From: an uncultured Verrucomicrobiota bacterium
GTDB lineage: Bacteria > Verrucomicrobiota > Verrucomicrobiia > Limisphaerales > UBA9464
Length of the DNA: 64,000 bases
NCBI GenBank assembly: GCA_903922605.1
Contig: CAIXUG010000089.1
Location: 32,306 to 96,305 of the forward strand
Direction of reading: 5' to 3'
The notes under the pieces were generated by a model that saw only the letters and a list, made by a program, of their open reading frames with translations, had not been told where the DNA came from and did not search any database. Shown in pieces: positions 54,002-61,719 of the stretch. Positions within the stretch are counted from its first letter, which is position 1; each line of letters opens with the position of its first letter. A program made the position numbers and the translations under genes.

Positions 54002-54976
54002 CTAAGGCTTCTTCTCTAGCCACGCCTTGAGCTGGGCGATCTCCTCGGGCTTCAGCCGCCGGTTCGGCGGCATGTAGCCAAAATCCACCAGCACGCGAAT
54101 CGGATGCGACTGGACCTGGAACAGCCGGTCCCGGTCGCCATCCTCCGCGTGGCAGCGCGCGCAGAATTTCAACGTGAGGGGCTCACCGGTGGGCGGTTTC
54201 GGGGAATCCTCGGGGACGAAGAGCACGCTGCGCGGCTGGTCGGCAATGAACTGGCCGATGGCTGCCGCCAACGGCGCATCCAGCACCAGATCCTCGCGGG
54301 CCGGATGGATCGCCAGCGGCCCCGAGGCATGGCACTTGTAACAGCTGGTCGCCTCAAAGTGCGGGCCGGTCTTCCTGATTTCGGCGAAGTAATCGATCGG
54401 CGGCGACACCGTCAGGTCCTGCACGATCGAAAAGTAGGACCACCCATTGTCTGAATACGTCTTCTGCACGAGCAGATACACGCGCGCGACCTCATTCGAG
54501 AAGGCCGCGATGTGGTTGAGCATCGGCTTGCGGATCACATCCTCCTGCGTGCTGATCAGACCGACGTCGGAAAGCGGCACGGCTTCGCCCGCGTCAAACC
54601 GCCGCTTCGCCTCCATCATGTAGGCCTTCGCTTCGTCATGCGTCAGACCCTTCACCTCGGCCCGGGGATGTGGCGGCAGCGGCACGACCGCATTCGTCCA
54701 CGGCCGGTGAATCTTCTCCGCGCCCACGGTCGCCATGGCCGCCTCGAACTTCTCACGCGGGAACTCCGGCAGCGTCAGTGCCGGCTCCAGCAGCAAACCC
54801 GTACCGATGGACACAGCGGGGGCGATGAGCTTCGGGGCATTGTCCTTCGCGGGTCCATCTGCAGCCCGCCCCGAAAAACCCAGAACCAGGAGCAGGATGG
54901 CCAGCTGAATAAACTCGGAGCGGCTGCTTCGCAGCCGGTCGATGGTAGAGAATTTTAACCAATCGGAGACATTCAT
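54002..54976 (-). CDS. Periplasmic diheme c-type cytochrome-like protein
   Basis: 324 residues from ATG 54976 (MNVSDWLKFSTIDRLRSS). Hydrophobic export signal IQLAILLLVLGFS. Two heme-attachment sites are visible: CYKCH (about residue 213) and CARCH (about residue 271). The second lies in a cytochrome c-like C-terminal domain with LKPEEIAQLKAWLEK. GYMPPNRRLKP follows the common verrucomicrobial M-P-P-N-R-R motif, giving the distal Met. It likely carries electrons in the periplasm. The start overlaps the stop of the nuclease gene (ATGA), so transcription may be shared, though the functions differ. Confidence 0.82.
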   Translation of the reverse strand: MNVSDWLKFSTIDRLRSSRSEFIQLAILLLVLGFSGRAADGPAKDNAPKLIAPAVSIGTGLLLEPALTLPEFPREKFEAAMATVGAEKIHRPWTNAVVPLPPHPRAEVKGLTHDEAKAYMMEAKRRFDAGEAVPLSDVGLISTQEDVIRKPMLNHIAAFSNEVARVYLLVQKTYSDNGWSYFSIVQDLTVSPPIDYFAEIRKTGPHFEATSCYKCHASGPLAIHPAREDLVLDAPLAAAIGQFIADQPRSVLFVPEDSPKPPTGEPLTLKFCARCHAEDGDRDRLFQVQSHPIRVLVDFGYMPPNRRLKPEEIAQLKAWLEKKP

Positions 54977-56064
54977 GGGCACTTTCTCAAGGAAGCCTTG
55001 GCGGCATCACCGGTCAATCTTCCCCGCGCCAATCGCACCGCTTCATGCAATTTCCGTTGCAGCCAGGCCTTGGGTAGCACGTCCGTCCAATACGATGACA
55101 CGCGAATGCCGGATTTTTCCAAATCAAGCAGTTCCACCGTCTCACGCCGCTGCCCTGCGCAAAGGATCAGTCCGATGGGCGCTTCCTCGCCGGGCTCGCG
55201 CCCGTGCCGGTCAAGCCAGCGCAGATAGAGTTCCATCTGCCCTTTGTCGCCGGGTTTGAACTCCTCCAGCTTCAGGTCGATCGCTACCAGTCGACGCAGC
55301 CCGCGGTGGTAAAACAGCAGGTCGAGATAATGATCCTCACCGTCCACCGTGATGCGTTTCTGCCGTTCAAGGAAAGCGAAGCCGGCGCCAAGCTCCAGAA
55401 TGAACGACTCAATCTCGCGCAAAATGGCAGCCTCCAGATCCTTCTCCGCGTAGGTGTCGCGCAGGCCGAGGAAATCCAGCACGTAGGGATCGCGGAATAC
55501 GAGGTCAGGCGTGAGCTTGTCCTCCTTCCGCAACGCCGCCAGCTCCTGCCGGATAAGTTTTTCCGGCTTCTTTGACAGCGCCGTCCGCTCGTAAAGCATT
55601 CCGCCGATCTTCTTCGCCAGCATCCGCGTGCTCCACTTCTCGACGCGGCACATCTCGGCGTAAAAATCGCGCTTCAGCGCATCGTCGAGGTAGATGATGT
55701 GCTGAAAATGCGTCCAGCCCAATTTTGCAATCAGTGATTGCAGAATGTCGCGCCCGGAAAAGACCTCCGCGAACCGGACCATGCTCGCAAGGTTCCGCTG
55801 GCTGAATCCCCGGCCAAACTCGGCGGTCAATTTTGCAGACAGTGATTGCAAAATCCTGTCCCCGTAGCCGGCACGTTTCTCCTGGAGAATGTCCCGGCGG
55901 ATACGGTTGCCGATCTCCCAATAGAGCATTGTGAGGCCCGCGTTGAACGTGCGGGCCGCACCTTCACGCGCCGCCAGGATCAGTCCGCGAACTTCCGTCA
56001 ACAGCCCTGCCGGCCCCGAACGCGCGGGCTTGGCGGCTTTGGCGAGTGGGAGTTTCTTGGGCAT
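54973..56064 (-). CDS. DUF1016/YhcG-type PDDEXK nuclease
   Basis: 363 residues. The N-terminal DUF1016_N region reads YWEIGNRIRRDILQEKRAGYG and FSQRNLASMVRFAE. The C-terminal PD-(D/E)XK nuclease region reads FAFLERQKRITVDGEDHYLDLLFYHRGLRRLVAIDLKLEEFKPGDKGQMELYL-type sequence: Asp of DLLFYH, then DLKLEEF as the E-x-K-like pair. YhcG-type proteins occur with restriction systems and in defence islands, sometimes blocking phage growth. It starts the accessory island; the KilA-N gene follows on its right. Confidence 0.88.
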   Translation of the reverse strand: MPKKLPLAKAAKPARSGPAGLLTEVRGLILAAREGAARTFNAGLTMLYWEIGNRIRRDILQEKRAGYGDRILQSLSAKLTAEFGRGFSQRNLASMVRFAEVFSGRDILQSLIAKLGWTHFQHIIYLDDALKRDFYAEMCRVEKWSTRMLAKKIGGMLYERTALSKKPEKLIRQELAALRKEDKLTPDLVFRDPYVLDFLGLRDTYAEKDLEAAILREIESFILELGAGFAFLERQKRITVDGEDHYLDLLFYHRGLRRLVAIDLKLEEFKPGDKGQMELYLRWLDRHGREPGEEAPIGLILCAGQRRETVELLDLEKSGIRVSSYWTDVLPKAWLQRKLHEAVRLARGRLTGDAAKASLRKCP

Positions 56065-56076
56065 GCTGATTTCAGG

Positions 56077-56172
56077 TCAGGTGACGGACTCCGGCGTGAA
56101 CTGATCGGGCCAACCGAAGATATTGTTCCGCGTCTGGTTGACGGCATCCAGCGGTTTGTCGGTCAAAAGTAT
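56077..56172 (-). pseudogene. Unidentified C-terminal coding fragment
   Basis: A frame of about 31 codons reads leftward LTDKPLDAVNQTRNNIFGW, then PDQFTPESVT and a stop at 56079-56077. It sounds like a real C-terminus (two aromatic/Pro turns, acidic end) but has no start. In frame, a stop precedes it directly beside the KilA-N stop. I cannot name the parent gene. It shows that the gap between the nuclease and KilA-N genes holds debris of another gene. Confidence 0.35.
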
Positions 56173-57015
56173 TCATTTCTCCTTCGCTCCCGGTAACGCC
56201 TTCAAATTCGCCGAAGTCAGAACCTGCATCTGGCGGATGGCGATTTGGTTGAGCCGCCTGAGCCGTTCGCCCTGCGGCAACCCCATGTGGATGAACTCGG
56301 CATTCATGCCCTCCATGTTCGCGAGCACGAGCAACTGCTCCACGCCTGCGTAATCACGGACATTGCCTTCCAGCTTGGGATTCGCCTCACGCCACTGTCG
56401 CGCGGTGTGCCCGAAGAGCGCCACGTTGAGCAGATCCGCCTCGGTCGCGTAGGTAATGGCAGCCTGCGCGGGCGTCACTTCTGCCGGAATCAGGTGCGCC
56501 TTCACCGCATCGGTGTGAATGCGGTAGTTCAGCTTCGACAGCGTGCGGTTGAGATTCCACGCGAGCGAAAGCCGGCGGCTCTCGTCATCCTTGAGCCGCT
56601 GGAACTCCTTGATGAGGTATAGCCTGAATTCGACCGAAATCCACGAGGCGAACTCAAACGCGATGTCCTTGTGCGCAAATGTGCCACCGTAACGCCCGGC
56701 ACTGGAAATGATGCCAATCGCACCCGTTTTTTCGATCCACTGCTTCGGCGTCAGCGTGAAGCTGTTCAGACCGGCCTGCATTTTAATCCCGTCGAATTCG
56801 ACGGGATTAAAATCGGGATTGTTGAGCCGCTCCCAGACACCAAGGAACTCTACCGTGTTGCGGTTTCTTAGCCAGTTGCGGATGAGGTCATCGAACCGGT
56901 CAACGCTCTTGAATCGCGCAATGTCCGTCAGGCAGATGAAATCCTGTTCCTTTTGCGAAAGGATGGTGATGGCCGCGCCCTGAACTTCGATCGTGCTCTT
57001 CTTGGCCGTGCTCAT
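56173..57015 (-). CDS. KilA-N domain protein
   Basis: 280 residues. The KilA-N DNA-binding domain spans about 15-120: FICLTDIARFKSVDRFDDLIRNWLRNRNTVEFLGVWE, LNNPDFNPVEFDGIK, FTLTPKQWIEKTGAIGI, GRYGGTFAHKDIAFEFASWIS, then EFRLYLIKEFQRLKDDE. The C-terminal half has a helical region (LNRTLSKLNYRIHTDAVKAHL) and ends in a Lys-rich tail. These proteins are phage antirepressor/DNA-binding relatives and often sit in restriction or defence loci. Codons for FNPVEFDGIK form a perfect 34-bp palindrome at 56780-56813. A decayed second copy lies just upstream. Confidence 0.88.
   Translation of the reverse strand: MSTAKKSTIEVQGAAITILSQKEQDFICLTDIARFKSVDRFDDLIRNWLRNRNTVEFLGVWERLNNPDFNPVEFDGIKMQAGLNSFTLTPKQWIEKTGAIGIISSAGRYGGTFAHKDIAFEFASWISVEFRLYLIKEFQRLKDDESRRLSLAWNLNRTLSKLNYRIHTDAVKAHLIPAEVTPAQAAITYATEADLLNVALFGHTARQWREANPKLEGNVRDYAGVEQLLVLANMEGMNAEFIHMGLPQGERLRRLNQIAIRQMQVLTSANLKALPGAKEK
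56780..56813. repeat. Perfect 34-bp palindrome in the KilA-N gene
   Basis: The left half is attttaatcccgtcgaa and the right half its exact complement, centred on gaattc. It encodes FNPVEFDGIK on the minus strand. Related palindromes lie at 57053-57076 and 57102-57125 with different stem bases. Confidence 0.9.
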
Positions 57016-57052
57016 GGCTTCAACTGTAGGTTCCAGTCAGCGCCCGATTGGC

Positions 57053-57076
57053 AATTCCCTCGAATTCGAGGGAATT
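57053..57076. repeat. 24-bp perfect palindrome (KilA-N remnant copy)
   Basis: aattccctcgaa and its exact complement meet at a central gaattc; the minus strand encodes NSLEFEGI. It has the same CGAATTCG core as the palindrome at 56780-56813, but a different stem. Confidence 0.85.
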
Positions 57077-57101
57077 AAAGCAGACCTCATTGCGCGGATT
57101 C

Positions 57102-57125
57102 AATTGTGGCGAATTCGCCATAATT
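57102..57125. repeat. 24-bp palindrome with one G-T pair (KilA-N remnant copy)
   Basis: aattgtggcgaa faces ttcgccataatt. All pairs are Watson-Crick except one G-T, so an RNA stem would be unbroken. The minus strand encodes NYGEFATI in the decayed KilA-N frame. The centre is 49 bases from that of the neighbouring palindrome. Confidence 0.8.
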
Positions 57126-57213
57126 AAAATCGGGGTTGAAAACGGACTCCGAAACGCCGAAGAACTCGACCATGGTTCGGTTGCGCAACCAGTCCCGTTA
57201 TTTGCTGTCCTCT

Positions 57214-58830
57214 TCACGGCAGAATCATTTCATCCCACAAGGTTCCGAAGAGAGATCGAATATAAGTTAATGCTGAGGCGTCATCCATGAGCAGTTTTAG
57301 AACTGCACTCTGATATTGTTCACGGTCTTGGAATCCGAGAGCTCTGGCAATTTCGAAGAGAGCCGGAGTTTCCCTTACTGGATACCGTTGAATGAGGTGA
57401 TCGAGATCGTTCGCAACGAATCGAGCGTCAAAGCGTGTACGCTCTGCCAAGACTTCTGCTGCGGTATCGATTCGTATCTCGATAGTTTGTCCGGCTCCTA
57501 TCTCAACCTTCCCGGGTATTTGTTGAATCACTTTGGCTCGTATCGCCTTTTCAGCCACTTTCCTACTCATCCGATCAGCATGCTGACTCAAGGCCTGGAG
57601 CGCTGCAGTCTTGGCGTTTGTGAGCAGCATCTCGGCGCTCTGGCCTGTCACAGTGGCATGACGCTCTGCGACACGTCGCTGAATTTCAGGATGGTAATAC
57701 AGAGCCTCTACCGAATAAGCAGGAACAGCATAAATACCCCGCTGTTTTAACTGCTCAATGTCCGCAGAATCGTGCCCGTCACTATCAACAATCCCAAAGG
57801 CCTTTAGCCAATGCAGATCGACAGCAGCACGAGTACCAGCGACCGCATGCCTCACTTCATTGCAGTTTGATTTTGCGATTACCGACACCTCAGGAAACAC
57901 CAGGCTGTACAGTGGCTGATCCAGACTTCGGCTGTTTTCCGTTCCCTCCACGAAGAGGATACGCCTTCTTGCACCGAGAATGTCCAACTTGAGTCCCTCA
58001 TCTATCTGAACATTTGAAAGCACTAAGTCCGCATCCCATTCCACGGCGCCACCTTCACTATATTTACAAGACCTGACGAGGAGAGTGCGCGCCTTCGGAT
58101 TATTGAATGGCAGCAGGATGTCGTGCGTAGAAACAATAAATACGCAGTCTTTACGCAAAGCAAAAAGTCGGGTCAACAACGGAGAGATGATCGAGCGATG
58201 GAGATGCCTTTCCGGCTCGTCTATTAAAATCAAAGCGCCCGGCTTCGCCGTAAGAACAGTTGCCGCAATGAGCAGCGCATTCCGTTCACCATCCGAAAGA
58301 TAAGCGACACTAAACGGCTCGCTTCCAGATTTCGACGCCATCACCTGCTCGTCTTGGTGCAAGAAAAGATGGATCGGAAGATTGGATGACTGCAATAGCC
58401 TGCTTATAATTGCAATTGGCGGCTCCTTTTTGCGCAGAATCTCGACAAGTTGGTCGTCTTGCACGCGCACCGCTTTTGCAAGCGCTCGATTATCGAGATT
58501 CTCCGCCTCCACCAATTCGTAAATGGCGAGATTAACACGATTGCCGGCATTCCAATCCCTACACCTTGAGACAATGTTTAAATCATGGTGGAAATAATTT
58601 TGATCCAATTCTCTTTTATTTTGAGGCGTGAGGTTAATCAAATCAGATTCAAACCAGCTCTGGCGATGTGCGGAAATCCAGCGAGAATTTTCCCGATTTA
58701 GGCTCTTGAGCCTTTGCATCAAACTTGATTTGCCAGTGCCGTTTGCACCGAGAACAAACAATGTGTCACCATTATTCATTTCCCATCGCAACTGCTGATT
58801 TGCACGCACTGGAATTGAGCAAGTGATCAC
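57214..58830 (-). CDS. AAA ATPase fused to DUF4435 (PARIS AriA-AriB-like)
   Basis: 538 residues, GTG start at 58830. The N-terminal ABC-type ATPase has a Walker A GANGTGKSS (28-36), a signature-like LSDGERNA, Walker B ALILIDEPERHLH and VSTHDILLPF. The C-terminal part from about 290 matches DUF4435: RRILFVEGTENSRSLD with the Toprim Glu, and FGIVDSDGHDSADIEQL with the D-x-D pair. An OLD-like ATPase with a Toprim nuclease of this kind forms the PARIS phage defence system (AriA with AriB), sometimes as one fused protein. DNA is clearly more A/T-rich than neighbours, which suggests transfer. PARIS assignment is inferred; other OLD-like systems remain possible. Confidence 0.75.
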   Translation of the reverse strand: MITCSIPVRANQQLRWEMNNGDTLFVLGANGTGKSSLMQRLKSLNRENSRWISAHRQSWFESDLINLTPQNKRELDQNYFHHDLNIVSRCRDWNAGNRVNLAIYELVEAENLDNRALAKAVRVQDDQLVEILRKKEPPIAIISRLLQSSNLPIHLFLHQDEQVMASKSGSEPFSVAYLSDGERNALLIAATVLTAKPGALILIDEPERHLHRSIISPLLTRLFALRKDCVFIVSTHDILLPFNNPKARTLLVRSCKYSEGGAVEWDADLVLSNVQIDEGLKLDILGARRRILFVEGTENSRSLDQPLYSLVFPEVSVIAKSNCNEVRHAVAGTRAAVDLHWLKAFGIVDSDGHDSADIEQLKQRGIYAVPAYSVEALYYHPEIQRRVAERHATVTGQSAEMLLTNAKTAALQALSQHADRMSRKVAEKAIRAKVIQQIPGKVEIGAGQTIEIRIDTAAEVLAERTRFDARFVANDLDHLIQRYPVRETPALFEIARALGFQDREQYQSAVLKLLMDDASALTYIRSLFGTLWDEMILP

Positions 58831-58893
58831 GTCTAGAGTTATTAAGATTTTGTTAACCTACTGAACCCCCATAGTTTCCCGAGCGATGCTCCT

Positions 58894-60222
58894 CTACTGA
58901 TACATCGCCAAAAACTGTCTCCGATATACCGCCTCCTGCGCCGGCATCTTTTCCCGCAGCGTCTCCTTGCGGGTTGCGCCGTGCTGGAAGCGGCGCTTCT
59001 CGAACACGGGCATGTCCACGCCGAAGAGCGCCTTCACGCCGCGCCGCACGACTTCGCCCTTGAGCGAGTAAAGCGTCGGCACGTCGTAGTTCGTGAGGTC
59101 GATGAACGGAATGGCCTCGCTCACGGCCATCACGGGGCGGCTCATCAGCGGACTGACGCCCGCGAAGCCGAACTTCCGCGCGGGCGCGTAGGTGCGCACG
59201 TAGCCCCGGCTCAGGCCGCCACTGTAGGTGAGCGAATGCTTGATGCGCCCCACGCCCCAGCCCTCGTGGTAGAGCATCAGATTGTGTACGACCGAGCGGA
59301 TGGTCAGCTCCGGATTCTCCTCGATGGGATAGTCCTTGAGGTTCTCGTCGCCGCCATCGCCGTCGAGGAGCACGCGCCAATCGGGATACCGCCGCCGGAT
59401 GCCCCGGCAGAGCGCCAGGGCCATGGTGCCGCACTCGACATCGAGCGGCTTGTAATCCTCCAGCACGCGCAAGGCCTCGCCCGCGTCGAGTTCGCCGGGA
59501 TCGGCGTGAATTTCCTCGAGGAACAGGCCGAGCCCGAGGCGGTTCAGGAAGTCGCGCGCCTGCGCGAGATCCGGTCCGTCGCCAAAGCTGAGGGTGAAAG
59601 CCTTCAGCCGCGCGGGATTCATCCCGAGCTGCCGCATCACAAAATAGGTCGTGAGGAACACCACCCCGCTGTCCACCCCGCCGGAAAATGCGACGCCAAC
59701 GGGTTCACCCTCGGGCAGCGCGCGGAGCTGCTTGGCAATCTCCTCCGCCAGCGCGCCGACATAGCGGCGGCCGATCTCGTCGAGGTCGGCGGGCAGCGAA
59801 TTGCGCTCGGGCGTGAAGTAGCGCGTGTAGGTGGGATCGGGATCAGGGCAGCCAATGAGCTGCAGTTCCACCACGTAGTGCGCCGGGACCATGCGCGTGT
59901 AGCTGGGATGAAACTGATCCGCGAGGCCCTCCTTTTTGAGCTGCTCGTGAATCGCATCCATGCGGTCGGAGACGATCAACGCCGGACCTTCCGCGCGCTT
60001 GGCGAGGAAGTAGCGCATCGGCCGGTCGAGCGAGCGTGCCATGCGCACGGTCTTGCCGTCGCGGGCGAGCAGCGCAAAGGAGCCGTCGATCTCGGCGACC
60101 TGCGCGGCGTCGCCGCTGAGCACCCGGGCGCGGGCCTCCTCCACCGTCAGGTTGAGGATGCGATTGGCCGCCGGGTCCAGCAGGTCCACCACCCGTTCGA
60201 CGTAGAAGTCATGGGGATTCAT
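58894..60222 (-). CDS. Asparagine synthetase B-like amidotransferase-lacking enzyme
   Basis: 442 residues from ATG 60222 (MNPHDFYVERVVDLLDP). The ATP-pyrophosphatase domain has VAFSGGVDSGVVFLTTYF (about residues 155-172), DGPDLAQARDFLNRLGL, ECGTMALALCRGIRR and LLDGDGGDENLKDYP, as in AsnB and beta-lactam synthetases. The N-terminal region keeps a Ntn-like beta pattern (IDGSFALLARDG, RSLDRPMRYFLAKR) but has no Cys2 nucleophile after Met1. So it likely does not use glutamine directly and may use ammonia or another donor, or form an amide on an unusual acid. The neighbours give no clue. Substrate unknown. Confidence 0.8.
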   Translation of the reverse strand: MNPHDFYVERVVDLLDPAANRILNLTVEEARARVLSGDAAQVAEIDGSFALLARDGKTVRMARSLDRPMRYFLAKRAEGPALIVSDRMDAIHEQLKKEGLADQFHPSYTRMVPAHYVVELQLIGCPDPDPTYTRYFTPERNSLPADLDEIGRRYVGALAEEIAKQLRALPEGEPVGVAFSGGVDSGVVFLTTYFVMRQLGMNPARLKAFTLSFGDGPDLAQARDFLNRLGLGLFLEEIHADPGELDAGEALRVLEDYKPLDVECGTMALALCRGIRRRYPDWRVLLDGDGGDENLKDYPIEENPELTIRSVVHNLMLYHEGWGVGRIKHSLTYSGGLSRGYVRTYAPARKFGFAGVSPLMSRPVMAVSEAIPFIDLTNYDVPTLYSLKGEVVRRGVKALFGVDMPVFEKRRFQHGATRKETLREKMPAQEAVYRRQFLAMYQ

Positions 60223-60702
60223 CCCCGGCAGAATGGGAAAGGACACCGAGCTTGGCAACGCCGGGCGTGACGGAGGGGTGAACAACCATTCCTGTCCGTC
60301 CGTCAGCCGCAGCGCTGAAAGCGCGTCTGAGTGCTGCCTGGGGTGGAGCGAACGCAGTGAGCGTAGCCCCAGGGGCAAGTGCGCCCAGCCCATGCAGAGG
60401 GCTGAAGGCCTGCCAAAAGGCGGTGGAACTTTTAGGACGCACTTACAGCGCTCGACCTTTTTTCCTGGGGGCCTGGGGCTGCGCTCGCCTAACTCGCTTC
60501 ACCCCAGGCAATATTCGGATGGGCTTTCAGCCCTACCGACGGGCGGCAGGACGCCTTCACCGCCCTGCTCCAAGGCAATTCCCCCTCGTGCCCACCCTTT
60601 TGTCGGTAAAAAAGCCATTTGCTTCGCGGCAAGGCTCTGATAAATACCTCGCTCCGCTTTGGCCCGGCCAGGCGGTCAACGCAGCGTACAACAACACATT
60701 TT
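60223..60702. other. Intergenic region with interspersed repeats
   Basis: A divergent gap before the small basic protein gene. It holds repeat copies at about 60308-60545 and no protein-like frame. The last 150 bases (60550-60702) probably carry the promoter of the small basic protein. Confidence 0.5.
60308..60545. repeat. Interspersed repeat, second copy and inverted partner
   Basis: cagcgctgaaagcgcgtctg and tgcctggggtggagcgaac followed by agcgtagccccag (60308-60378) match the copy at 34270-34345. A block near 60472-60515 (ctggggctgcgctcgcc ... cgcttcaccccaggca) is the inverse of the same words. Thus two facing copies enclose about 100 unique bases, possibly a small mobile unit. Confidence 0.65.
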
Positions 60703-60858
60703 ATGTCCCAGCACAGCAGCCTCCGCGCCGCCGCCGCCACCGGTGGCAAGCGCAACGTCCTGAAACGCTTCGAACGCGTCGCCCTCCTCAAGGATCGCGG
60801 CCAGTGGAAGACCGGCGACCGCATCACCGGTCTCCGCAAGACCAAGCCCCCGGAGTAA
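60703..60858 (+). CDS. Small basic protein (TIGR04137-like, Verrucomicrobia/Chlamydia type)
   Basis: 51 residues, MSQHSSLRAAAATGGKRNVL, then KRFERVALLKDRGQWKTGDRITGLRKTKPPE. The S-L-R ... K-R-x-V-L-K-R-x-E-R-V and final G-L-R/P-K-T-K pattern fits the small basic protein model TIGR04137 (recalled, not searched). Strongly positive. Its function is not established; its size and charge suggest nucleic-acid or ribosome contact. It lies upstream of a pseudouridine synthase gene in the same direction, about 107 bases apart. Confidence 0.75.
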   Translation: MSQHSSLRAAAATGGKRNVLKRFERVALLKDRGQWKTGDRITGLRKTKPPE

Positions 60859-60965
60859 GCTTCGCCAGCGCGGAACGGGAAGCGCGGAGCGCGGAAAACA
60901 GGCCGCGCTGCCGCGCTTCTTTTTTCCTGCCATTCGACACTCGCCATTCGTCATTCATCACTTCC

Positions 60966-61679
60966 GTGGTCCGTCTCCAAAAATTCCTGGCCGATGCCGG
61001 CGTGGCTTCCCGCCGCGCCGCCGAGGCGATCATTGCGGAGAGCCGCGTCGCCGTGAACGGCCGCATCGTCACGGAGCTCGGCACCAAGGTGAACGAGACG
61101 ACGGACAGGGTGACGGTGGACGGCGAGCCGGTGCGGGTACGCCGCAAGATCTACGTCGCGCTGAACAAGCCGCCCGGCTTCATCTGCACCCGGCAGGACG
61201 AGCTGGGCCGGCGCACGGTCTTTGAGCTGCTGCCGCCGGATTGGACGAACCTCTTCCCGGTCGGCCGGCTCGACCGCGAGAGTGAAGGGCTTCTGTTTCT
61301 CACGAACGACGGCGATTTCAGCCTCCGGCTCACCCATCCGCGCTTCGGGGTCACGAAGAAGTATTGGGCGGTCGTCGCTGGTCGTCTGCTACAGCGCGAC
61401 GTCAGCCGCTTCACCGACGGGGTCGAGCATGAGGGCGAAACCCTGAAGGCCGAACGCGCCCGGGTCGTTTCCTCGAACAATTCCCATAGCGTGGTCGAGC
61501 TGGAACTGGCCCAGGGCAAGAACCGCGAGGTGCGCCGTCTCTTTGAAGTGCTGGGCCACGAGGTCGAGCAGCTCCGGCGCATGCAGATCGGAACAATCAA
61601 ACTCGGGGAGCTGCCCGTGGGCAAGTGGCGCGCCCTCGGCGAAAGCGAGATCAAATCGCTCTTGCGAGGGGCGCATTGA
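60966..61679 (+). CDS. RsuA/RluB-family pseudouridine synthase
   Basis: 237 residues from GTG 60966 (VVRLQKFLADAGVASRR). The S4 RNA-binding domain is residues 2-60. The catalytic domain has GRLDRESEGLLFLTNDGDF with the active-site Asp, KKYWAVVAGRL, and the family ending ELAQGKNREVRRLFEVLGHEVEQLRRMQIG. It isomerises a uridine in 16S or 23S rRNA (RsuA, RluB and RluE look alike at this level). A longer upstream frame lies in repeats and is rejected. Downstream at 61720 comes an unrelated SH3 protein. Confidence 0.92.
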   Translation: MVRLQKFLADAGVASRRAAEAIIAESRVAVNGRIVTELGTKVNETTDRVTVDGEPVRVRRKIYVALNKPPGFICTRQDELGRRTVFELLPPDWTNLFPVGRLDRESEGLLFLTNDGDFSLRLTHPRFGVTKKYWAVVAGRLLQRDVSRFTDGVEHEGETLKAERARVVSSNNSHSVVELELAQGKNREVRRLFEVLGHEVEQLRRMQIGTIKLGELPVGKWRALGESEIKSLLRGAH

Positions 61680-61719
61680 CGCCGGAGTCTGTTCCTGTCG
61701 CCGGTCCCAGTCCGGTTTC

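Larger units (their letters stand above)
57050..57197 (-). pseudogene. Decayed second copy of a KilA-N gene
   Basis: The frame from 57197 leftward reads RDWLRNRTMVEFFGVSESVF, then NPDFNYGEFATIESAQ and a stop (57089-57087). It aligns with IRNWLRNRNTVEFLGVWERLNNPDFNPVEFDGI of the intact gene at 57015-56173. A stop also precedes it (TAA), so both ends are missing. A further in-frame-shifted piece, NEVCFNSLEFEGIANRA (57085-57050), looks like a third copy of the same segment. Each piece carries the palindrome. Confidence 0.75.

Noticed and set aside
60357..60965. N-terminal extension of the pseudouridine synthase (to 440 residues)
   Set aside because: The extension runs through repeats and the small basic protein gene; the S4 domain begins right after GTG 60966.
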